The position numbers and the translations under genes were made by a program. A DNA stretch of 64,000 nucleotides, taken from NCBI GenBank assembly GCA_022316685.1, contig JAKJHU010000062.1:903001-967000 (forward strand), in the 5' to 3' direction. The stretch's first letter is position 1. Each line of letters opens with the position of its first letter. Origin of the DNA: Progne subis subis (Eukaryota; Chordata; Aves; Passeriformes; Hirundinidae). Shown here piece by piece: positions 23,151-36,269 of this stretch. Below the pieces are notes generated by a model that made no database searches, had not been told where the DNA came from, and worked only from the letters and a program-made list of their open reading frames with translations.

Positions 23151-23862
23151 TGTCTTGGTTTGGAAAGACAGGTGTCTGCCAGGGAAAGCTGAAGCTTCCC
23201 TTGGAATAGAGAATATAAACACCCTTCCTTCAAACCATTATGATTTTGCAATTAAGCGGGCTTTCAGGCAAATATATGGGAATAGGAATAACAGTTCTTT
23301 ATTAAGAATATTAAAAATACAAATGCAGTAGTTCAAAAAAAAAAAAAAAACCCAAGCAAACAAAGAAACAAACAAAAATCCTAGAAACACTGACAGAGTC
23401 AGAATATGACCTGATGCTTTGTTGGCCAGGCTATTGGGAGCAATCCAAAGTAAGTCCTGTTACAGTGGCAGATGTGGCTCTGTTGGAGTAGAGATGATCC
23501 TGTAGAAGAGTCCAGTGGTGGCAAGATGAGTCCAGTCTTCCTCTGGGAATCCAGTGGAAAAACAGGCTGCCTTGGTGTTCTGACTATCTGGCTTTATCCA
23601 AGTAGGAATGCTTGGCTTCTCCCCCTGCATGGAGCATCTCCAATGGGACGATGTAATTTTATCAGTCATTCAGTGAGCCTTAATGGTCCATTAACAGAAG
23701 ATATCCCCATTATTATCCTCAAGATATCATATTAACAGAAGAGGGAGGATGGGTGTATGGAAGAGATCTCATGGAAGAGATAGGAACACTGCCCCACCTG
23801 GTTTTACCAGGTGATAGTAGAATATAAACCCTTGGTTACATCCTGCATTGCAACCCAAGACA
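23151..23862 (-). mobile_element. Solo LTR with TGTCTTGG ends, minus strand
   Basis: The plus strand begins TGTCTTGGTTTG and ends CAACCCAAGACA, so the two ends form a near-perfect terminal inverted repeat starting TGTCTTGG. Such ends are common in avian ERV LTRs. The element is flanked by an exact 6-bp duplication, CTCCAC (23145-23150 and 23863-23868). The complement of a polyadenylation signal is at 23298-23303 and fits minus orientation. An A-run and A/C-rich patch at 23335-23377 lie inside it. No internal viral sequence is attached. Ends of this type are often classed as ERVL, which normally gives 5-bp duplications, so the 6 bp leaves the class open. Confidence 0.82.
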
Positions 23863-25070
23863 CTCCACCTTGTCTGTCTGGGCAGACAGGCTTCATTCCT
23901 CTCCCATGTAAGACTAAGTTATGACTTGGCACAATTTTATTCCCCTCACGGGTGGAAAATTATTCTTCTGATGCTGCTTGTCCTTGCTCAAGAAGCCAGA
24001 TTGTATTGGCTGCTCTGTCTTCTTAATTGCAGGTGTTTCTGTATCAGTGCAGTAATTCATCAGGATGTGGCTTCCCATTGGATGGAGGCAGGCTACAGGA
24101 ATGTAGTGGTACAAGTGCAGTTTCTTCTCAGGAATTTTCTGGCAATATGCAACACTATTTTATTGAGGAGAAACATGTCTTCAATAAATATTCATATGCC
24201 TTTTGTCTAGGTTTCTACATTGTCATAGCTATAAAACTCATTTGAAACACAAGCCTTTACTCAGTCTGAAAACTTTTTGCAACAGATATTAATCTCAGTG
24301 ATATTTTGCTTGATTTGACGCAATTGAGGCATTTAAGTATTCTTGTAATATAAATAACAAAATTTAAATTAAATATTATTTTTAAAGCTATCCTAATGTG
24401 TATAAATACTGTCTTTGTAGAAACATTAAGTATGAGGGTGGGATAGATTTAATGTGAGATATTTCTATCACAAGCAATAATAAGTTTATATGTAGTAACT
24501 CCACTTTTAGAGATATTTACAGTAATCTGTAATCAAAGTTGTTTCATGTCCAATTTTTCAAGTGATCAAGTGATACCATTTTCCAAGGCTGTTATACTGA
24601 AAAGCACAGTATTTGCTGTTTTTTTAAAAAAATATGCAGTTACTATGAATGCTGCATATAAAGCTTCAAAGTTCTATAATTATATTAGATACAGTAGCTG
24701 AGTCACTATTTTAAACTGCATATTTGTAAATGTATTTGGCAACCAGGGAAAAAGTTTAGCTGTCAACCAGTTATTATATTAGTTTCTTTCTTTCTTTTAT
24801 TACCCTGAAGTGAGTAGCACAATACCCAGTGCACTGAGGTTCATCTTTCCTAGATATATTTATTTTTCAATAATTCCTCAAATATGACTTTCAGAACAGC
24901 CTTGTTTCTTTTGAGGATTACCTGGAATCTCCACAAACAGAATCTTCAATGATATAGCATTAAACATTGAATAAGTGACTGCAACTTGCATCCTGTATGT
25001 GGATTAGAGCTTAGCCCTTTTATGAGTTTTAGGTCTCCTAATTTTATTGGCTCTATTTCATCTCAAGGTG

Positions 25071-25229
25071 GGCATATATGCACACACATGCTCTTTATAT
25101 TTTATAATATCTATATATCTCAAAAGTGTGCATATATGCACACACACGCTCTTTATATTTTATAATATCTATATATCTATGTATACATATACACATATAC
25201 ACTTTTTATATTTTAAATGTATCTATAGG
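25071..25229. repeat. 58-bp tandem duplication plus a decayed third copy
   Basis: Two units beginning GCATATATGCACACACA (25072 and 25130) share the following GCTCTTTATATTTTATAA segment almost exactly, with a period of 58 bases. A third, more diverged unit (about 25185-25229) has TATACAC and TTTTTATATTTTAAA. The DNA is AT-rich and minisatellite-like. Confidence 0.8.
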
Positions 25230-28200
25230 CTTTTTTCTTCCCCTAAAATATATTTGGCAGGTCTGTCCTGTCCTATATAGGGCATTTCATGGCCATAACG
25301 TGTTTGCAGTGACCCTGGAGGTAGCAAGGTCTGTTCTACTGTGCATCACAGCTGGGGATTCTCTCAGAGATATGGCATGAATTCCAAAATCAGCTGAGCT
25401 GCAGTAGCTCCATGGTGCATGGAATCTCATCAGCCTGGGTTTTAGCTCTTCAGGCAGAGCAGGAATGAATCTGGTTCAAGAACTAGGCTCATCAGGGTTT
25501 GGAAATCCCAGTAGCAAGAGCAATTGCGTGCAGATTTTAGAAGGATTTAATGCCAAACAAATGGAGATTCATACTTGGCTATCCAAAATCCTGATTTCAA
25601 CAGTCTGATAGAAATGTATCAGCCCTACATTTATTGTATTCTGTGTCTTTTTGTCACAAACAGGTCAGGCACTACTGTACTTGAAGAACAAACACTATTT
25701 CCCCCACCCAGTCAACTTAGATTTGTTTTTTTCTGCCTTCTCCCATTTCTTTTATTTTCTGATGTGGGTACTCACATTCACCAGGCTACTTGCCAAGCTC
25801 TCTTTCCTTTTGGTGTTTTTGGTAGAAAACAGGAAGTTAATCCTTTTTGCCTGACAGATGGAAGAAGAGTTCTGTTAGGTGTGAAGGTGTACACCCAGAG
25901 TTTCCTTGAAAGGGAGGAAGGAGGGGCTGCTCAGAGCTTTTTACAAAATTGAGCTCGCAGCTCAGGTGATGTGTGTGCTTCAGGAGAGATGGCATGGAGA
26001 TCAACTCTCCAAGGGAAATGTAAAATCTCCTCTTCCTTGCCACATTTCCTGACATCAAAATAAAGAGTCCAGTGAAGTCCTTTGGGTGAAGACTTTATTC
26101 TCCTTCTTACCAGACGTGGCAAAGAGGTCATCCAGCCTTTAGCCTGTGCACCTGAGGAAGAACCTCTGATGTACTCAGTACTTGTGTCACAGCAGCCTGC
26201 AAGATGACTCCTGGCCTACATGGACCAAAGTCATGAGGGTAATTCAGGCTGTATTTGAATTTTCTTCAGGAATCAAAAGGCAGAACGGGAGCAGGGCAGA
26301 CTGAATTGAGCTCTCCTGTAAGATCATATATTGGCAGTCAGGGTTGCAATGCTGAGTAAACAGAGACATAGAAAAAAAAAAAAAAACAAAAAAACCAAAC
26401 CACCAAATATGCTGAGCAATATATTTTGGCTTTTGAATTGTTTTCTTGCTTCTGGATGAGGCAAATAATGCACCCAAGAAAGCGTTTCTGCCACTGTTGA
26501 TATGAGACTACAGATCTGCATGGAATACTTGAAAATGCATAAATTGTTCACTAATTACATCTTAAACAAACATTTAATATAATTTCAGATTTCACCACAT
26601 CATACAAATGAGCTACAAACAGCTGTCCTTTGACCCAGAGCTTATAGCCCCTGGCAATTTCCTTTCTACTTAGCACATCATGAAGTCTTTAGATGGCAAT
26701 TTTACAATATGACATGGTTAATAATTTGGTCTTTTAGAAACAAATGAAATAGAGAATATTATTCTAGGGAATTGAAATTATCAGGATTATGCTGCCTATG
26801 AGGAGCTTAATGAAACAGGAACAGAAGCATCAAAGTCACTTTTGACTGCAGAATTTTATTATAAATATATTGAGTTCTTTTTGTTTCTACTCCAACTTTT
26901 TTCTTATAAAAATATTGTGCCAGTATCAATAGGAATTAAATTATCTACTCTGTTGCAGGGGTAAATTTGCAAATGCTTTCACCTCTTCCAGTCTGATCCT
27001 ATGTTTTTAGGGCATTGACAGAAATTCCTTTTATATAGGAAATTCTTATAATAAATCTTGCTTTAAAAACAAAGTCAAAACCAAAACCACAACCAAAACC
27101 AAAAACATACTGGACAATCTAAAATGGTAAACTAAAGATCCATGGCAAGAAAAAATCCAAGTTTTTTTTCACCTTCATTCTGTACCTAATTTCTAATCTT
27201 GCCCCTGTTATCTGAAAAATAAGTAGCCCCCACTCTTGTAGAATCTCACCGGCTCACAGTGCTTCATGTATTTACTTTCCCACTACATTAACAGTTAATC
27301 AGAAATGAAACAGAATTTCACTCATCTGAATCCACAAAAGCAGCATGGAAAGTTTTTAAAAAATTGTTTTTATATCTTCCTGGTACAGAAGAAGTGACCA
27401 GAGCACTGTTCTCTAGCTACCTTCCAGCTGTGTCAGGAATGATGCCAATCTTGCTCCTTTTGTGACCACAAATTGCTCCTTCTGTAGCACATGGGAACAT
27501 TTTCTTGCAGCTGTGAGGGAGCTCTAGTGGAAAAACGAGTGGAACCGCACAGCTGAATCTCTTCAAATTCAGAAGACATTGAACACTCTTGCTCGGAGCT
27601 TAAATGGCCAAGGTGCTTCACTTGACTTGTGTTTTTTGACTAGAGAAGACTAAATGCTTAGTGTTTAATTTACTGAAGCTTCTTGTCTTTTAAGAACATT
27701 TCTGGATCTAGTAGGATTGATTTAAAGAAAATGAATCAACATATATTATATTTAAGACAAAAAAAAATTGCAGCAGAATCACATAAATTAAGTTATAAAA
27801 TAGATTTGAGCAAAGGACTGGAAATTGGTCTGGAGCAAGTTTCTCCAGGCAGGTCTAAAGTTCACAGTCAAAAGAAGGGATCATTTCTATTGTTCTCTGT
27901 ACCTTCTTTATCAAGACCTTCATTTTGTATGATCAAATTTAACCAACTGTTGCATCATGGTTCCTATATCATGCTGCTCCTCTCAGTGGAAGTAGTCAAA
28001 TGATTGTAATTAATCAAACAATTAATTACTTTGCTGAACTGGGACTTAAACAGAGGAGCCAGAAAAGAGCTGAAGGCAAAATCAAGCCTATGCATTTTAA
28101 TCTTCTCTTTCTCCCCATGAATACTTCATGCGAAATAACAGGTTGTTTTGAAAGAACCTTCATTTTAAGCACAGTTTGTCCCATAATCTGTACCACACGT

Positions 28201-29285
28201 TCGGTAGCCTATGTAACTTTGATAACAGAAAATAAATTATTGCACACCAAATACCAAAATGTTAATTATGCTTTCCATTTGCTTCGGATAAATCCATATT
28301 TTGTAATGGATTTAGGCATATGGAATTATAACCCAGAGGCTGAAACAACAGCTTGGTTCTTGCAGGGCCTCAGATCATAGAAGGCATGTTGTGTCTTTAA
28401 AATGACCTTTTGATGGAAAGAGGAAGAATAAACTATAGCTGCTCAGTGAATACATACAGCACTGGATAGTAATTACTAAAGGAACTGGTCTGAGCAAGAA
28501 TATATTAGCAGATACTGTTAATTATTGAAGAAAGAACAACAGAATAAATTTGCATGTAGATGTTAATATGGAAAGCAGTGATACTGAATCTGTGTAATAC
28601 AGTACCTGAAGCAATCACATTTATTTTATGGACTTGAAAAACTGATGAACAAGAAGGTGACTTCTTACTGCAGATGCGCTTCAGGCATTACTTCATTAAC
28701 AATACAAGAATGAATAATAAATGCTTCAAATAAGCTGTGCTTCTCATATCTGTCTCTAATGACTATGTAATTAAAGGAAGTTGAAAATGGGAAGTCTTGT
28801 GTGAAATATAGTTCTTAAATAAAATTAATATCTTCAGTGAACTGGCAATTGTTTTCTTCTCAAAATAATCACAAGGATTTGTAAAAGATACTTACTAATG
28901 AACTCGTAAGCACTGGAAACAAAACCCCACTTTTTCTCATGTGTTGAATGCTATAGAGCAAGAAAGACAGCATAAGGAAACTTGATGGCTTGGAACATGC
29001 CTGGTTCTAAAGGGAAGTTATCTATGACACTTCCAGATCAATGGAGTCAATGGTTCATAAAGGAGACACAGCTGTTCAAGGCATGTACAGGAGTGTTTAC
29101 TTCTCTATGAGCCTGATTTCTGAGATTCTCGGAGAAAATCCTAATAACAGTATCCTCACTACAGGGTCAAAACCTCAAAACTCTACAAATATCCCCCCCT
29201 CAATAAATGTGTTCATCTTTGCTTTATCTTGTTTCAGAAACAAAGTGTTTCTACCTGAAACCAAAGATATTTATTGAAGTCTACC

Positions 29286-29310
29286 TTTTTTTTTTTTTTT
29301 TTTTTTTTTT
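29286..29310. repeat. Poly-T tract
   Basis: Uninterrupted run of 25 T with no associated element recognised. Confidence 0.9.
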
Positions 29311-32300
29311 ATATTTCACTGAGACCAGTCTCTAGGAGGTTTAGCTGTCAGTTCCCCACTCAAAGAGAAGTGGCTTGTAGGGTGTTTATTTTTCTTAACC
29401 TTAAGAGGAACTTGGACTCTTTCAGCCATTGAATTGCCATAGTGGGATAAATTTCTCAATATGCTGTCCCAACCTCCTGCCCCAACTAAACCCCAAATTA
29501 AACATTCCTTTCCAAGGGAAAGAAATGTCAGTAGGCGGGCAAAAAATGAGCCATATGAAGTGGGCAGTTCACCATGTGCTCAGGTAGAATGACTGGAGGA
29601 TTAATGCCAGAAGGGGCCACTGTGACAGTCTCCAGCCATGAACACAAACTCGTATTTTCATCTTGGAGTGTGTAGGATTAAGTATGGCCTGATCTATGTA
29701 TTAGGGTTAAAGTCTAACTCCTTGGTGGGCAAGCTGTGTCTCAGAAGTCAGATAACAGTAAAATTACATGAGCAGGACTATACTTGATGTTTTGTCCTCC
29801 TCAGGCTTCTAAATTTCTTGTGCTTAAGAATAATCAAAATGTGTTTAAGAAAAAGCAATGAATAAGTGAATAAGCAAAGACTTTTGATCCTTTGCTTTCT
29901 ACCAGTGAAGATGAGCACACCTAAATAGCTGTAGGCCTGCCAGAGGCTGGTGCACTGATCAGTGATCTGTGTAGGCAGATCTTAAATCTTTGCAGAAAAG
30001 AAAGATGTCACACATGAGAACACGGCAGCTTGCTTGAGGATGTAGGTTTGTAATTCTAAATTTTAACCAGGATAGATTTTTTTTTTTTTCTCCCCCGTAA
30101 TAAACTTTCATCTACTATCAGTGCACTTCATTTGGGGTCATGGCTGCTTGGCACATGGGTCGCATATAATTATATTAATCCCTACATCAGTTTTTTAGAG
30201 CCAGCTATTGTTGTCTCTAATCTAATCTAATCAAGACACTGGCCTTCCATTCCCCTAAGAATCTGTCTCATATGCAATTATGGGGAAATACAGAGTACAG
30301 ACCCCAGACAGGTCTCATCTGAAATCTCTGTCACTATCAGCAGACTTTATTCGGATCCCAGGGATCCTAAAAAAACCCTCAGGATATTTTCTGGGTATTA
30401 ATTTGAGGATGTGTAGTAGTTGATTTCTCCATTCAAGGACGATTGACTACACTGATGATCTAATATGGCACGAGTAATATCTTAAAAAAAATATTATTAT
30501 TATCATTATCATTATTATTAATGTCTCTTATTCCCTCAGTGGTGACAATTCCAAAGTCTTTCTCTAATGAACATGTCTCAAAACTTTGGAGAATCCCAGG
30601 ATATTGTGCTTTGAATAGCTCAAAATAGTTATTTTTTTGAAATAGTGACTTTTTGAAACCATTCCACATTTTTTATAACTGAAGCTTTCATTAAAAAGGA
30701 CTACAAAATCCACTATTTGGGCAGGAACGGCATACTGACATACAGAGTTAGAAAATATCTTGCACTTGACATGTAATAAATCTGGTTTTTTTCAGATTTA
30801 TTGAAACATTTTAAACTATTCTTACAGTAGAAAGGAAAAGAATCCTTGAATTTAGTTTTACTATAGCTGCAGCATTTATGTGTTGATTGTTTGAGCTCAG
30901 TGAGAGACACTTGACAGAAGGTTCTTTGGATTTCCTTCATATTTATTTCCTATGTGTTAAAATAGTATTTTCTCTTCTTTCTCACAATTTGGAAAGGAAT
31001 GGGGAATTAGGCATACAGTGGAGATTTTAGTACAGACTACAAGCTGGAAGACATACAAGCAAGGTGTTTTGTTTTACAAAAATTGTCTTTTCCATTCCAT
31101 GAATGAAGCAAAGAAACAATTTTTGGAAAATGTAAAGAGGGAAACATGAATTTCTTCCAATAACTAGGCATGTTGACAGACTTTGCTTTCTGCCAATAGA
31201 TAACTGGAGTCTTTATTGCCTGTTACAGATTTATCTATCTATTCTGAAAGAAAAAATAAATTAGCTTTTAATTCCACAGGTATATTTGAAAATGAAAACA
31301 TTACACTTGCTTCACTAAGTGTTTTCATTTTCATGGTTTTCCATCTGCTGTAGTACTAGCAAAACACGAAGCAAACTTCATAATGTGAACATTAAATATT
31401 CAGTCCCAAATACTAAGTGTCTTCTCATTTTAATGCAGCTGTAAACTGACAATGAAGTCCAAGCTAAACTCAAATGGTACTGGCATAGTAAAAACGATAA
31501 TTTTCTTTACAGCAACAATTAATGACAGATTCAAATTATTATCCGAAATAAAAAAAAATTGAGCTAATTTGGCTCAGGTACATTTGTACCAACTTGGTGC
31601 TTCCAATGAGTCTGCAAGCCTGAAAATGGAGGAGCACAGTTTTAACAAAATTCCTGATTTATTTTGAAAGAAAAGGACATCTTTGTGCAAAGCTCTTCTG
31701 AACTTATGGAGTAGGTGATCTTCTTGTGGCAAAGAACCATGGCCACTCAGGAGCCAACCCAAGATAAGAAGAACCAAAAGATACCTGATGATAATGTATT
31801 TTTGCAGGCACAAAGGAAGCCTTTATTAGCAGGTGGATATGATTGTAAATAGGACAGAGCTTCAATTCCAGGTGTGCTGTTCTCCTGACTGCAGTGGAAA
31901 ACTGCTGCCTGATACAACTTGATTTTTTGTTTTTGTTGTATATATAAATAGACATATATTATATGTGCCAATCCTTCATTTCTTTTGTAAAAATACAGGG
32001 AACTGGAAAATAAAGAGAGGGATTCACATGCAACTATAAGAATGTGAATGGTTTTCAAAGCATTAGAGAGACAAGGAGGTTGTTTTAGGAATAAAGATAA
32101 TGGAAGTTGGCATGTATTCCCTATACAACAAAAGAAAAATCACTTATAGACCAAAAAAACAAGCAGTTGCAACTAAATCTCAATGACATTCAGAGCCACA
32201 AAAGTGTATAAATAAAAGTACAGTGAAGTTTTCCATGCAGTTGTACAACTTCAGTTTCTTCTCATAATGTTCATTCTTCCCCAAGTTTCCACTTTCCAAA

Positions 32301-34899
32301 AGAAATTAAAAAGAAAAGAAAAAAAAAAAAAATCCAAGCACATCTTGGAGGAGGTAGAGGGAAAATTGACAAAGCCTCTTTTGTAGTTACCTTTTCCAGA
32401 TTAATTTCATAGCCCTGCAAAAAATGAGGGAGCATTTTCAGCCAGATCAGAGCATTTACTCTGCCAAAATTCCATCCTTCTGAGCAGCTTTTGTTGCAGA
32501 TTCTGGTTTCACAGATAAACCTCTTTTATAGAGAAAGGAAATTGAAAGAAAATGAAAAGTTCATAAAGGTAGACTGATAGACTGATACTACAATATTAAA
32601 TGCTTTTTATTGTTGACCTCCTTGCTACAGTTTGGCCATACAGAAACAGCATTTTAAAGTAGAGAGAATTTAATTCTACAGAACCAAACAATATATTGCA
32701 AAATGCCATATATTTGCACCTCATAAAGAATTGACCTGGAGGAATAAATGTTGAAACTGAAAGCTGTTTAACTGTTTAGTCTGTTTCATCGTTCTCTATT
32801 GTTCCCTATTGTTTTTTCGTGTTCGATATTTGGAAAAAAAATGCTGTTTCCCCAGTCCAGAATTTCTAGTGCTATATTTGTTTCTGTTGGCACTTAAATC
32901 CATGTCCAAAATTTCTTCTATTTTTTTGGTACTGCAGATATAAACTACACTCCCACCAAGCCATCTTCATTACAGCAGCCCTGGGTAGTATAACATTTTT
33001 AATAAAATTTCTTTTACTTCCAATAAAGAAATGATCAGATATTCAACCAAATTCCATGTAAAGGCAGTTGCTTGCTCATTGAATGGTCTCCAGCAGCAAC
33101 ATAGGCACTGGAGGGCTGGATTGGTGTTGGATGGATCTCAGTAGCAGCTGTGGGGTGAAAAGAGAATGACCCATAGGTAATGCAGCTCTCTTTGAAGAAC
33201 CGAGGGAGCACAGAAAATCCTCTCTGTGCTCCAGCTTTCTCCCTATTCAACTGCACTGGTTTCTCTGGGAAATTAATGATCATATCCAGGTACATAGAGA
33301 AAGGAACCTTCTGAATCTGGGGGTAGTACGTATGCAAAATCTTCATTTTTCTTCAAAAGTTTAATCTAAAGATGCCCATTTTTTTTCACTATGTTTTTTC
33401 TTCTTGAAGCAATAGCAATGCATAGTTCTTTATGACATTTTAAAACCAATACAATGAAAGCAATCATGGCCTGTCAGCAGTAAATCTATAGAACTGCAGA
33501 TGAGTATTTCCAAAAGGGTTTGTTCAACCCATGTGGCACTGTAATTCGCACCAGCCATGATGAACAACAGCAAAATCTTATGCTTACATTAAAAACATCT
33601 AATATTTGTAAGAATAATGCTTAAAAGTTCACACTTTTTTTTAAAGTATAGTGTTTACAGTAGTGCTTGCAAGTAAACTTTGTTTCTGTTGAAAATTTAA
33701 TTAAAATATGTTTACAGAAAACAGCAAGGATGGTAAGCATTTGTAATAATTTGTGATAATTACTAGGAAATAATCACTACCATAGTCTGAAAGTAAACCA
33801 AAATCAAGGGCATTCCTTTGGCCTTTGTAATAAATACTGGGAGAGGGGGAGTAGCATTACTTTATTCATTAATGTTGCAACATCCAGCCTACATCCTTGG
33901 TCAGTGCTGAAATATCTTCTGCACTAGCTGTAAGAAATTTATTCCTCCAGTGTCCTGATTTTCTTTCTGTTCATGTGCCTGTATAAGGGATTCAGAGATA
34001 TATGTGCAAGCAAAGCCTGAAGGCTGAATTTACAGGGTTTCGGTAGGAATGAAAAAAAAATCTAGATATAATGTCCCAATATCTTTACCAAGATACCTTA
34101 CCAACTTCCTTTTAATCAATGTTTCATTTGGTGTGAAGTTACATAAACGAATATAATTTTGGTTGGAATTAAAAAGGAAAGTAAGGATTTGCTTAGTATC
34201 TCACCTGTCTCACTGTGCTGCCTTTGACATTTTGACCATTACAGGTAAAGTACTTGAAAAGTGCATGAAGAAAGTGGAAAAAAACCCCAAAAAACCGAAA
34301 CCAAGCAGATTATTTCCAGTCACTGCAGACTTGAATTATTTTTAAACTGGTGATTGACTGATGGAAGTCTCTGTACTCTCCTGAGTGATCCAGAAATAAA
34401 TCAATTAAACAAATCCATTTTGTCTTTCCCCCCCCCTCTTTTTTATTTAGGCCATCATATCAAAGATATTTCAGTAAGCGTTGAGACACTTCAGCATTGG
34501 AGACCTCGGTGTTCAGATGCTGATCTTTTCCATAGTTTATTCCGGTTCATAAAAGCGTGAGTAACAGGGAATTCCTCGACAGATTGTCCCCCCATATATC
34601 CTCTGACAAAACCTGAATGTTTTCCAGAATGTCAATACAAAACTTGGTGTCCTCAGCTTTCACAAGTTTCATAAAATCTGTGGCAAGCTGCCTTTGGTCT
34701 GTCACATTTAGAGTCTCACTCAGGCTTGCTGACAGCTACACGGAAGCTGGCAACTTTGAAGGAGCTTGCCTGGAGAAGGATCCCTGTAAAATGAGTGGGA
34801 AATGGAGTCTGAGGAAGTCCAGCCTGGTTTCCAAAGGCTGTCCCAGTGATTTGAAGGCTGATACTCAAAAGCAGGACATGGACAGCTCCTCCTGCACAG

Positions 34900-36060
34900 G
34901 CTGGTTTTGAGGACACAGCAGTTCCCTGCGGGGATGTGGGAGCTCGGGTGGCCTCCCAGCACTTTGGGGTGGCCTCTTGCTGTTCCCCAGCATCAGCCAT
35001 CACCCTATGCCATGGAGCTGGCTGGTTCCCCAAGGCCCAGAGAAGGGCTTTTCCCCCAAGTTGCTGCAGTGGGTTGGTAGCACAGTGCTCCTGGCTATTT
35101 GGGGTAAGATGTGGTGACAGCCTCATGCTCCACCAGCCTGTCACCTCGCACCGGAGCAGAGACACCTCGGACAAACCGGCCGAGCTCCTCTGGAGGACAC
35201 TGGCACAGCTGGCTGAGAAAGGCCTACTCTGCCTCACACAGCTCCTGCCTGGTGCCCATGCCGGGGGTGTGGGATATCCTAAGGGTGGGAGCCGGTGGAT
35301 GTGGGCAGGGCCTGGGAGAAGCTTTGTGCTGGAAGGAGAAGGCACAAGATGGTGTCAGGGTGGTGGAGCAGCGGCAGGAAGGGGCCTGGGCTGGGCCCCT
35401 GCAGTTTGTGACATCAGCAGAGCGTCTCTGGAGCGACTGGAAGGATGGGGCACCAAACGTTCCGTGCCATTCCACTGGGGCACAGTGGCATGAGGAGCCC
35501 ACTGTGAGCCCAAGCGAGGTGCTGGCGATGCCACTGCAGTGAGGGGACTGGAGCAGGCGATGCACAGCCACCATGGATGAGAACAGATATCCTTTTCCTC
35601 TTCTGCCTTCTCCTCCTCCTCTCCCCTCCCTGCCCTGTGACAGCTGCCATTGGGACTCTCCTGACATGTGTCTTCCCCCTCAGGCCTAGACCTGGCCTGG
35701 GAACACAGGGGACCCCCAGGAGGGTGGTAGGGGCAGCCAGTCCCATCAGCCAGGATGGGTTGACAATTTTTGGGTGTGCAAAGTGCTGGGGGCACTCATT
35801 CCTTGGTGTTTCTTGGCACTCCCCACCGTTCCCTGCCACTGGGGAATCCCCTTGGCCTCCCCACTTCTCCCTCCTCTCACTGCACCTCTTTTGGCACCGT
35901 GACCATCCCTTGAACTCCTTCACACCCTCCTTTCAGCCCTTCTGGTCACTGCCCTCCGAGTCTTTGAGGACAAAGCAGAAATCTCTTCCTGCACACCTCG
36001 GGGCCTGCTGCATTCTCAGAGGTCAGAAGACAAGGAAAGCACAAGCTTCTTAGGTTTAAC
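34900..36060. promoter_or_regulatory. GC-richer block upstream of PLCZ1, candidate promoter region
   Basis: About 1.1 kb stands out from the AT-rich surroundings by its high G+C and scattered CpGs (for example 35148-35190). It ends about 75 bases before the PLCZ1 start codon. It supports overlapping open frames on both strands (up to 209 codons on minus, 185 on plus), but these resemble no family and are the by-product of few stop codons in GC-rich DNA. I infer that it contains the promoter and 5' untranslated exon(s) of PLCZ1. No clear TATA box was found and the CpG density is below that of a strong CpG island. Confidence 0.4.
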
Positions 36061-36109
36061 AAAATTAAACTTCTGCCCCTCACCGCTCCTCACATTAAAA
36101 GGCGATTTC

Positions 36110-36130
36110 ATGGGCCAGAATCTTCCTTAA
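36110..36130 (+). promoter_or_regulatory. Six-codon upstream ORF before PLCZ1
   Basis: An ATG at 36110 opens a frame of six codons (MGQNLP) that stops with TAA at 36128-36130, four bases before the PLCZ1 ATG. If the transcript starts upstream of it, ribosomes would meet this ORF first. Its Kozak context is mixed (T at -3, G at +4), and the main ATG is weak (C at -3, T at +4). Confidence 0.5.
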
Positions 36131-36134
36131 CCTC

Positions 36135-36269
36135 ATGTCTCATACATGGTTTTGGAATCTCATTCAGCATGATTTCAAGACTGGGAATATTGATTTTGAG
36201 GGTTGCATGAGGCTGCTTGAAAAAATGCAAATACCTTTTGATGAAGTTCATTTAAAGCATATTTTCAAG
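36135..36269 (+). CDS. PLCZ1: PLCZ1 coding exon 1 (start codon, EF-hand 1)
   Basis: Forty-five codons from ATG to a good donor (AAG|GTAAGG). The peptide begins [14 protein letters not shown] and ends VHLKHIFK, which lines up with the mammalian N-terminus (Trp-Phe near residue 5, IQxDF, RLLEK/KLLEK, HIFK/QIFK). The start is chosen because it falls at the same distance before Trp-Phe as in mammals. The EF loop at about residues 12-23 lacks most acidic ligands. Confidence 0.88.

Larger units (their letters stand above)
23869..34899. other. Intergenic, about 11 kb, no gene recognised
   Basis: AT-rich DNA with only short, unconserved-looking frames. It contains A/C-rich tracts near 26374-26405 and 27060-27110, a TTA/ATT repeat near 30490-30521, a T-run and a tandem duplication listed separately. 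I saw no exon that could be tied to PLCZ1 or to another gene. Confidence 0.5.

Noticed and set aside
34716..35923. Long overlapping frames (143-209 codons) on both strands in the GC-rich block, including possible CAPZA3
   Set aside because: They overlap in several frames, look compositionally random and show no capping-protein or other domain; few stops are expected in GC-rich DNA.
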